Shown here in pieces: positions 1 through 5,080 of a stretch of DNA of 6,525 nucleotides. The position numbers and the translations under genes were made by a program. Below the pieces are notes generated by a model. That model saw only the letters and a program-made list of their open reading frames with translations. It was not told where the DNA came from and made no database searches. Source of the DNA: an uncultured Planctomycetota bacterium (GTDB lineage: Bacteria > Planctomycetota > UBA1135 > UBA2386); contig CAIYFF010000610.1 of the NCBI GenBank assembly GCA_903925435.1, positions 1-6,525 on the forward strand, read 5' to 3'. How positions within the stretch are numbered: position 1 is the stretch's first letter; every line of letters begins with the position of its first letter.

Positions 1-829
1 GTGGGTGACGGTCGACAACCAGTCCGGGGTGACGTTCCGCGACGCTGCGATCAAGCTGATGGCTGGCGACGTGAACAAGCTGCAACAAGGGCAGGTTGCG
101 TTCGGCCGGGATGAGTTCTACCTCGGCCTGGTTCGCAAGACGGAGGCGCCGCAGGTCACGGAGAAGGCGTTCGACGAGTTCCACCTCTACTCGCTGCCGT
201 TGCCGACGACGCTGCGCAACCGCGAGCAGAAGCAGGTCGAGTTCGTGCGCGCGTCCGGCGTGAAGGCCGCGACGCTCTACGTCTACGACGGCGCTGCTAC
301 GCCAAACGTGCAGGGTTGGACCGCCGAGATGATCCGCAGCCAGCCGGACTACGGCACGCAGTCGAACGGCAAGGTCTGGGTCATGCGCGAGTTCGTGAAC
401 ACGAAGGAGAACGGGCTCGGAATCCCGTTGCCCAAGGGCAAGACGCGCTTCTATCGCCGCGACGATGCCGATGGGCGCATCGAGTTCACTGGTGAGAACC
501 GCATCGACCACACTGCAAAGGACGAGCGCTTGCGCATCTATACCGGCGATGCGTTTGACATCATCGGCGAGCGTAAGCGGGTCGACTATCAGCACGACGA
601 CAGCCGCAAGCAGATGGAAGAGGCGTTCGAGATCCGCGTGCGCAATCGGAAGGAGAGCGGGGCCGTTGAGGTCCGCATCGTCGAGCATCTCTATCGCTGG
701 TCCAACTCGTCGATCGTGCAGAAGTCGCACGACTACGTGAAGGCCGATGCGCAGACGGTCGAGTTCCGGTTGCCGGTCCCAGCGGGCGGTGAGCAGGTTG
801 TGACCTATCGCGTGCGCTACACGTGGTAG
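1..829 (+). CDS. DUF4139 domain-containing protein, C-terminal part (5' end outside window)
   Basis: About 275 residues of an open frame that runs in from the window edge (Trp codon at 2-4, then VTVDNQSG) and stops at TAG 827-829. The sequence follows the DUF4139 pattern: a WVTVDNQSGVTF strand, a GDVNK turn, a central EFVNTKENGLGIPLPKGK segment, then a GENRIDHTAKDE segment with GDAFDIIGERK, and a final beta-rich stretch ending in TYRVRYTW. Family knowledge: DUF4139 forms beta-sandwich domains in secreted or envelope proteins, sometimes fused to DUF4140 (MuiA-like); the biochemical role is not established. The GTG at 5 lies inside the domain, so it is not the real start, and any signal peptide lies outside the window. 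The gene is separated from the next operon by 393 bp, so co-transcription is not evident. I am confident of the family and make no claim about function. Confidence 0.9.
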   Translation, partial: WVTVDNQSGVTFRDAAIKLMAGDVNKLQQGQVAFGRDEFYLGLVRKTEAPQVTEKAFDEFHLYSLPLPTTLRNREQKQVEFVRASGVKAATLYVYDGAATPNVQGWTAEMIRSQPDYGTQSNGKVWVMREFVNTKENGLGIPLPKGKTRFYRRDDADGRIEFTGENRIDHTAKDERLRIYTGDAFDIIGERKRVDYQHDDSRKQMEEAFEIRVRNRKESGAVEVRIVEHLYRWSNSSIVQKSHDYVKADAQTVEFRLPVPAGGEQVVTYRVRYTW

Positions 830-923
830 CGGACGGTGCGCAGAGGCGGCGTTGAGTGCGTTCGCGGCAAGCGGTTCCTGCGGGGCGCTTTGCGTTCCGC
901 ATCGGGATTGCAACTCACATGTG

Positions 924-967
924 CGCATGAATGCGTGAAGGCGAAATCGGTGCGATTCGCATGCGAA
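924..967. promoter_or_regulatory. Clustered inverted repeats, possible operator region
   Basis: Three inverted repeats sit within 44 bp: cgcat-ga-atgcg (924-935), gcga(a)atcg-gtg-cgattcgc (941-960, eight base pairs with one unpaired A), and the perfect 12-bp palindrome ttcgcatgcgaa (956-967). The first and third share the CGCAT/ATGCG half-site, and their centres are 32 bp apart, close to three helical turns. This arrangement would suit dimeric transcription-factor binding upstream of the operon. No known regulator consensus was recognised, and short palindromes do arise by chance in GC-rich DNA. Confidence 0.3.
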
Positions 968-1009
968 GGCAGTGACGAGGAAGGATGTGTCTCTGCATTG
1001 CGCCAGCTG

Positions 1010-1125
1010 CGACGGCTGCCCGTCGGATCCCAACTTCCTGCAACGTCTCTGGCCTACGGGCCAGCGTCGCTCCCCAACAGGCCGTCGCTCTGTGGGGCGG
1101 GTCGAGCCTCCAGCATGTTGGCTCG
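1010..1125 (+). other. Run of four short hairpins in the leader
   Basis: Consecutive potential RNA stems: 1010-1025 (cgacgg/ccgtcg, loop ctgc), 1049-1064 (ctggcc/ggccag around tacg, giving the stable C(UACG)G tetraloop form), 1072-1097 (cccc-a-acag with ctgt-gggg, loop of nine) and 1103-1125 (cgagcc/ggctcg, loop of eleven). None is followed by a T-run, so they do not look like intrinsic terminators. They could belong to a structured 5' leader or to a dispersed palindromic repeat. At this GC content roughly one six-pair hairpin is expected by chance in a stretch of this size, so the density is suggestive only. Confidence 0.3.
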
Positions 1126-1182
1126 GCGAGTGTTCGTTGCGATCAGGAGACTGGAGCGCACGCACCCTCGCTGCCTATGGTG

Positions 1183-1191
1183 AGGAGGTGA
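1183..1191 (+). promoter_or_regulatory. Strong Shine-Dalgarno match not positioned at the DUF58 start
   Basis: The sequence aggaggtga matches the canonical complement of the 16S rRNA 3' end over nine bases. It ends 31 bases before the GTG chosen for the DUF58 gene, too far to serve it directly. The nearest downstream start codon is GTG 1203, out of frame with DUF58, which opens a seven-codon frame ending at TGA 1224-1226. The site can be folded into a small hairpin, aggag-GTGA-ctcct (1183-1196), with a GNRA-type loop. Whether ribosomes use it is unknown. Confidence 0.45.
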
Positions 1192-1222
1192 CTCCTTCCT
1201 CCGTGACCTGCTGCTCCGCGAC

Positions 1223-2161
1223 GTGACCAACGACGTGGATCAGGACGAGCTCAAAGAGACGCTCGCCGAGGTGCGCCGCATCGCGGTGCAGAGCACGCGC
1301 CTTGCCAAGGGCGTGATGGCCGGCGGCTACGCGTCGGTGTTCCGCGGCGCGGGGCTCGAGTTCGACGAGGTGCGCGAGTTTGTCGAAGGCGACGACCCGC
1401 GGCTCATCGACTGGAAGGTCACGGCGCGCGCAGGCCGCCCCTACGTCAAGAAGTTCATCGACGAGCGCGAGCAGTCGGTGCTGTTCTTGCTCGATGCGTC
1501 GGACTCGATGCGCGCAGGTTTTGGCGCCTTGTCGGCGCGGCAGATGGCCGTGCGCCTGTGCGCGTGCCTTTCGTTTGCCGCAGTGCGCAACCAAGACAAG
1601 ACGGGCCTCGTCACGTTCGGCAAGCGCTCGATGCTGTCCTTCGCGCCGCCGCGGAAGGGCAGCGGCCATGCGCTGCGCCTCGTGCGCGATGGACTGATGG
1701 CGCGCGATGTCGAGGACGGCGCGAGCGTCGCGAGCGAAAGCGGATCCGAAGCGGCGCTCGCGTTCGCGATGCGCATGCTGCGACGGCGATCGGTGGTCTT
1801 CGTGGTGTCCGACTTCTTGGGCCCGCTGCCCGGCAAGTCGCTCTTTCGCTGCGCGCTACGCCACGACGTCGTCGCGGTGCGCATCGCGTCGCCGGACCTG
1901 TTCCCGCCTGCGAGTGGACTCGTGCGGCTTGCGGATCCTGAGTCGCAGCGCAGCGTCGTCGTCGACTGGAGCAGCGAACGCGTTCGCAGCGCATGGATCC
2001 GTCGCGTCGCTGCGTGGCGCGCCAAGGTGGATGCCGAGTTCGCGCGATGTGGCGTCGACGTGATCGATGTCGCTGTGCCGATGCGTCGCGACAAGGACGC
2101 AGTGCAGAAGCCCATCCTCGATTTCTTCCGCATGCGGCAACTGCGCGGAAGCAAGCGATGA
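1223..2161 (+). CDS. DUF58 domain-containing protein (MoxR/Bat-associated)
   Basis: 312 residues, the usual size for stand-alone DUF58 proteins, which are cytoplasmic partners of MoxR ATPases and VWA proteins in envelope stress or chaperone systems. The N-terminal part carries the family signature GxYxSVFRGxGLEFDEVREF (about residues 34-53), then GDDPRLIDW (57-64), TARAGRP (67-73) and VKKF. The VWA-like half follows, with a complete D-x-S-x-S metal motif (D91, S93, S95, in LDASDSM) and the SDF motif at 197-199. It ends in the typical FFRMRQLRG tail. No transmembrane segment is seen. The GTG at 1223 is the only usual start upstream of the conserved N-terminus in this frame (an in-frame stop lies at 1181-1183), but it has no Shine-Dalgarno sequence at normal distance. 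The stop overlaps the next gene by ATGA. The usual upstream moxR gene is not present in this window. Family assignment is firm; the molecular role is inferred from the family. Confidence 0.93.
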   Translation: MTNDVDQDELKETLAEVRRIAVQSTRLAKGVMAGGYASVFRGAGLEFDEVREFVEGDDPRLIDWKVTARAGRPYVKKFIDEREQSVLFLLDASDSMRAGFGALSARQMAVRLCACLSFAAVRNQDKTGLVTFGKRSMLSFAPPRKGSGHALRLVRDGLMARDVEDGASVASESGSEAALAFAMRMLRRRSVVFVVSDFLGPLPGKSLFRCALRHDVVAVRIASPDLFPPASGLVRLADPESQRSVVVDWSSERVRSAWIRRVAAWRAKVDAEFARCGVDVIDVAVPMRRDKDAVQKPILDFFRMRQLRGSKR

Positions 2162-3090
2162 AGCGCGTGCTTTGGAACGTGGCGCTGCTGTGCGTCGTGA
2201 TTCTCGCAAGTTGCGGCGAAGGCGGCGGCGTGGCGAGTGGCGACGGGCCGCGCGCAACGGTGCGCGTTTTGACGGCGTCGCGGAACGTCGCGTTTGGCCA
2301 GCCCTTTGTGCTCGACGTCGTTCGCCGATGGCAACGGGGGCTGCAGCCGTCTGCATTCGACGAACGCGCGCTCGCGCCGCTTGCGGTCGCAGCGTTGGAT
2401 GTCGCGCGCCGCGAGGTCGATGGCTTCGTCGAGGAGACGCGACGATTCCGCGCGCAGGCATTCGTGCGCGGCGAAGTCGATATCGGGCCCGTGCGCTTCG
2501 TCGCAGCTTCCGGCGCAAGCGCCGCGGCAGAAGCGATGAGCGAGCCGTTGCGCATCGAAGTCGCGTCGGCGCTCCGCTCGCCCGACGACCTTGCGATCGA
2601 ACAGCCGATGGCGCTCGCGGTCCCTAAGGAGGCGAGTAGTTGGGTTGGCGCGGTCATCGCGCTGCTCGCGTGCGCAGTTGCGACGTTCGTCGCGCGCACG
2701 TTCTGGCGGCCGAGGTCTCGTTTGGCCTCGGCGATCGAACCGAGTTCTCCGGCACAAGCGCCGCGCGATGCGCGCGCCGATGCGCTGCGCGAACTGCAAT
2801 CGCTCGAAGGCGATTCGGGCGACCTCGGCTTCGACGCCGCGTTTGCCGAACGGCTCGCCGAGACGATGCGCGCGTGGGCCGCGGCTCGCATCGGCCGACG
2901 GACGGACGTGCTCACGACCGACGAGATCGCAGCTGCGCTCTGGCAGCGTGCTGACGCTGCGTCGCAGGCGCGCTTCATCGCAGCGCTCTCACCGTGCGAC
3001 CTCGCGAAGTTTGCGCAAACGCGGGCGGATCGCGCCGCGCGCATGCGCGCGATCGCCGATGCGCGTGCGTGCGTGGAGGCGCAGTCGTGA
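2158..3090 (+). CDS. Compact BatD-like lipoprotein with internal membrane segment
   Basis: 310 residues starting at the ATG that overlaps the DUF58 stop (ATGA 2158-2161), with a weak ggaag six bases upstream. The start is supported by the signal peptide it creates: MKR, a hydrophobic stretch, and a lipobox L16-A17-S18-C19, predicting lipidation at Cys19. Residues about 33-155 look like one BatD-type beta-sandwich domain: VRVLTASRNVAFGQPFVLDV at its start, FRAQAFVRGEVDIGPV in the middle, and SEPLRIEVASAL before the membrane. A transmembrane segment follows at about 161-180, then a cytoplasmic helical domain (205-310) with a CDLAKFA motif near 280-286, like the tails of BatD/DUF4381-type proteins. 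Full BatD proteins usually have several periplasmic domains; this one has a single one. By position it fills the BatD/DUF4381 slot between DUF58 and BatA, probably holding the VWA proteins together at the membrane. The domain call is from pattern recognition, hence moderate confidence. Confidence 0.75.
   Translation: MKRVLWNVALLCVVILASCGEGGGVASGDGPRATVRVLTASRNVAFGQPFVLDVVRRWQRGLQPSAFDERALAPLAVAALDVARREVDGFVEETRRFRAQAFVRGEVDIGPVRFVAASGASAAAEAMSEPLRIEVASALRSPDDLAIEQPMALAVPKEASSWVGAVIALLACAVATFVARTFWRPRSRLASAIEPSSPAQAPRDARADALRELQSLEGDSGDLGFDAAFAERLAETMRAWAAARIGRRTDVLTTDEIAAALWQRADAASQARFIAALSPCDLAKFAQTRADRAARMRAIADARACVEAQS
3075..3079 (+). promoter_or_regulatory. Ribosome binding site deciding the batA start
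   Basis: The motif ggagg lies seven bases before GTG 3087. It sits inside the end of the preceding gene and supports GTG 3087 over the in-frame ATG at 2994, which would add an Arg-rich, Bat-unlike extension. Confidence 0.7.
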
Positions 3091-4070
3091 CCGACTTCGA
3101 GTTGCTGGAACCGTGGCGGCTCGCGTGGCTCGCGTTGCCGATCGCGGCGCTGCTGTGGTCCACGCTGCGTCGTGGGCACGCGCACGTGCGCGCCGCGACG
3201 TTCCAGCCATTTGCGTTGCTGGAAGACGAGCCGCTGCCCGCGACGTGGCGCACGCGCCTCTTGTGGTTGCCATCCGCGCTCGAAGTCCTCGCATGCGCGC
3301 TCGTCGTCATGGCCGCAGCCGAGCCGTGTGTTCGCGTCGTGCGCGCGGCGCAGAAGACGGGCATCGATCTCGTGCTCTGCGTCGACGTCTCGTCGTCGAT
3401 GGCGCAGAAGGACCTCGAGGCGACGCGCGATCGCTTGTCGGCTGCGAAGACCGCAGTGCGCACGTTCGTGGAAGGTCGGCCAGAGGACCGCATCGGCCTC
3501 GTGCGATTCTCGCGTTATCCCGATCTCGTCTGTCCGCCGACGCGCGATCACGGCGCGCTGACGCGCATGGTGGACTCGCTCGCGCTCGTCGAGCGCGATG
3601 GGCCCGAAGATGCGACGGGCATCGGCGCAGCCGTCGCGCGCTGCGTGCAGTCGCTGCAGTCGGCGCCGCAAGCGTCGCGAGCCGTTGTGCTCGTGACCGA
3701 CGGCGAAGAGAACGTCGCAGCGAGCGGCACCCCAAACGAGATCGGGCCGTTGCAGGCTGCGCAGTTGGCGATGCGCCATGGCGTGCGCGTGCACGCGATC
3801 GCGGTGGGTGCGATTGCGGTTGGCGCCGCTGGCCCGGACACGTCGCAGGTCGAGCAGCTTTCGCAGAGAACGGGCGGCGCGTTCTTCCGCGTCGGCGACA
3901 CGAGCGGCATGGCGCGCGTGTGGGAGGAGATCGATCGGATCGAGCGCTCGCCAATCGAAGAGCCCGACGCGGAGATGGCGCCGCGCTTCATCGCGTTTGC
4001 GATGGTGGCGCTCGTCGCATGGATTGTGGCTGCGTTGCTGCGGCGCACATGGCTCGAGGAGCTGCCATGA
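3087..4070 (+). CDS. batA: BatA-type VWA membrane protein
   Basis: 327 residues from GTG 3087, which overlaps the preceding stop as GTGA; the normal size for BatA. Order: N-terminal FELLEPWRLAWLALP with a membrane helix (about 12-24), a second helix (about 62-78), a von Willebrand A domain (about 92-290) and a C-terminal helix (about 301-318). This is the standard Bat topology with the VWA domain in the periplasm. The metal-ion site is complete: D100-x-S102-x-S104 (VDVSSSM), T177 (EDATGIG) and D205 (VTDGEEN). DRIGLVRFS (134-142) matches the usual DRIGLVxF strand. The BatA-like DATGIG form, corresponding to the usual DGTAIG, separates it from the next gene. The ARPQ motif after the second helix, common in Bat proteins, is replaced here by AAAEPC. 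It likely partners BatB and the BatD-like protein in the membrane; the wider role (oxygen tolerance, envelope stress) is family knowledge, variable between species. Confidence 0.92.
   Translation: MTDFELLEPWRLAWLALPIAALLWSTLRRGHAHVRAATFQPFALLEDEPLPATWRTRLLWLPSALEVLACALVVMAAAEPCVRVVRAAQKTGIDLVLCVDVSSSMAQKDLEATRDRLSAAKTAVRTFVEGRPEDRIGLVRFSRYPDLVCPPTRDHGALTRMVDSLALVERDGPEDATGIGAAVARCVQSLQSAPQASRAVVLVTDGEENVAASGTPNEIGPLQAAQLAMRHGVRVHAIAVGAIAVGAAGPDTSQVEQLSQRTGGAFFRVGDTSGMARVWEEIDRIERSPIEEPDAEMAPRFIAFAMVALVAWIVAALLRRTWLEELP
4056..4061 (+). promoter_or_regulatory. Ribosome binding site of batB
   Basis: The motif gaggag ends five bases before ATG 4067 and lies within the last codons of batA. It selects this ATG even though the batB frame stays open far upstream of it. 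Confidence 0.65.
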
Positions 4071-5080
4071 TCGCGGTGGTCTTCGCGGATCCGTTGTGGC
4101 TTGCGCTGCTCGCGTTCGCGCCGCTTTGGTGGGCGTTCGATCGCGCGCGAGAACGATCGCGGCGAGCGATGCCGTTGCCATGGATGGGCCCTCGCCACGC
4201 GCAGCTTGCGCCGCATGCCGCCGATGGTCGACGCAGCGGATGGGCGCGACTCTGCTCCGCAATGGCGATCGCATGCATGGCGCTGGCGCTCGCACGGCCA
4301 CAGTGGGGCGAGCCTGGCGCCAACTCGTTCGCCACCGGCGCCGACGTCGTCGTGTGTCTCGACGTGTCGCGTTCGATGCGCGCGCGCGATGTCAGCAAGG
4401 ATCGCGCTGCGTTCGCGCGCGCGATGCTGCGCAACTACTGCAAAGCCGCGGTGGGCGATCGCGTTGCGCTGGTCCTGTTTGCGGGCGAGGCCGTGCTTCG
4501 CGCGCCGCTCGCGGCGGATCTCGATTCGATTGCGCAGATCGCCGACGCGAGCGACGAGCTCGACGTGCAACGGGGAGGAACGGATCTCGCCAGCGCGCTC
4601 GATATGGCGCTGCTTGCGCTCGTCGGTTCGGACCACGGCGCAGTCGTGCTGTTGACCGACGGCGATGACCAAGGCGGCAACGGGCTCCTCGCGGCGCAGC
4701 GATGCACGGCGCAGGGAGTCGCTGTGCACTGCATCGCGATCGGCGGCCCGCGACCTGCGCGCATTCCGATCGCCGAGAACGGTCGCGAAGACTTCTGGCG
4801 CGACGCGGATGGTCGCGCTGTCGAGACTGCCCCAGACGAGTCTGCGCTCGCCGAGATCTGCGCTGCGACGGGCGGCGCGTATGCGCGAGCCGAGGACGGT
4901 GACCTCGACGCGTTGGTTTCGCTGCGATCGCGCGCGATCCAGTCGGGCCTTCGCGAATCCAAGTCGTTGCGCGGCGAGCTTGCTCCGCCCGATCGCTTCG
5001 CGTGGTTGTTGCTGATCGCGCTTTTGGCGATGGTCGCGCACGCAGCGCTGCGGCGGTCAGCGGACGCGGTGCGCTCGTAG
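4067..5080 (+). CDS. batB: BatB-type VWA membrane protein
   Basis: 337 residues, starting at ATG 4067 which overlaps the batA stop as ATGA. It has an N-terminal helix (about 4-23, FADPLWLALLAFAPLWW), a second helix (about 61-76) directly followed by the Bat hallmark ARPQWG (76-81), a VWA domain (about 91-290) and a C-terminal helix (about 311-328). The metal-ion site is complete: D99-x-S101-x-S103 (LDVSRSM), T172 (RGGTDL) and D198 (LLTDGDD). The RGGTDL and DGDDQGGN patterns are like BatB, where BatA usually has DGTAIG. No TPR tail is present, although many BatB proteins carry one or are followed by a TPR gene (BatC/BatE); neither occurs here. The last 24 bases overlap the convergent cytochrome gene. 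It presumably forms the membrane VWA pair with BatA. The family is certain; the A versus B label rests on order and motifs. Confidence 0.9.
   Translation: MIAVVFADPLWLALLAFAPLWWAFDRARERSRRAMPLPWMGPRHAQLAPHAADGRRSGWARLCSAMAIACMALALARPQWGEPGANSFATGADVVVCLDVSRSMRARDVSKDRAAFARAMLRNYCKAAVGDRVALVLFAGEAVLRAPLAADLDSIAQIADASDELDVQRGGTDLASALDMALLALVGSDHGAVVLLTDGDDQGGNGLLAAQRCTAQGVAVHCIAIGGPRPARIPIAENGREDFWRDADGRAVETAPDESALAEICAATGGAYARAEDGDLDALVSLRSRAIQSGLRESKSLRGELAPPDRFAWLLLIALLAMVAHAALRRSADAVRS

Larger units (their letters stand above)
830..1222. other. 393-bp intergenic region / putative leader of the DUF58-bat operon
   Basis: No convincing gene is seen on either strand. The frames that stay open have codon use unlike the neighbours: in the 84-codon frame 972-1226, about 26 codons end in A or T by hand count, against about 3 of the first 50 in the DUF58 gene. 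What the stretch holds is clustered inverted repeats at 924-967, four short hairpins between 1010 and 1125, a 9-base Shine-Dalgarno match at 1183-1191, and a tiny reading frame at 1203-1226. No clear -35/-10 promoter and no hairpin followed by a T-run could be identified. The operon promoter presumably lies here because the upstream gene ends at 829, but that is inference. Confidence 0.7.

Noticed and set aside
867..893. Imperfect hairpin gcaagcg...cgctttgc after the DUF4139 stop as a terminator
   Set aside because: One bulge, a 12-base loop and no T-run after it; not a credible intrinsic terminator.
836..1183. 115-codon + strand frame in the intergenic region
   Set aside because: No domain, no ribosome site, and codon use unlike neighbouring genes.
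2591..4066. N-terminal extension of the batB frame by 492 codons
   Set aside because: The extension is Arg-rich and overlaps the BatD-like and batA genes throughout. The real start is ATG 4067, with a Shine-Dalgarno sequence and the ATGA overlap.
1611..4301. Very long open frame (896 codons) on the minus strand across the bat operon
   Set aside because: It is Arg/Ala/Ser-rich low-complexity translation antisense to four well-recognised genes. Long antisense frames are expected opposite G/C-ending codons.
5041..5052. Perfect 12-bp palindrome cgcagcgctgcg near the convergent gene ends
   Set aside because: It lies within batB coding sequence, is explained by GCG/CTG/CGG codons, and has neither a proper loop nor a T-run for a bidirectional terminator.
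1223..5080. Magnesium-chelatase or cobaltochelatase subunits as an alternative for the VWA genes
   Set aside because: The Bat topology (helices before and after the VWA domain), the ARPQWG motif and the DUF58 neighbour fit the Bat system. No chelatase AAA+ or acidic linker is present.
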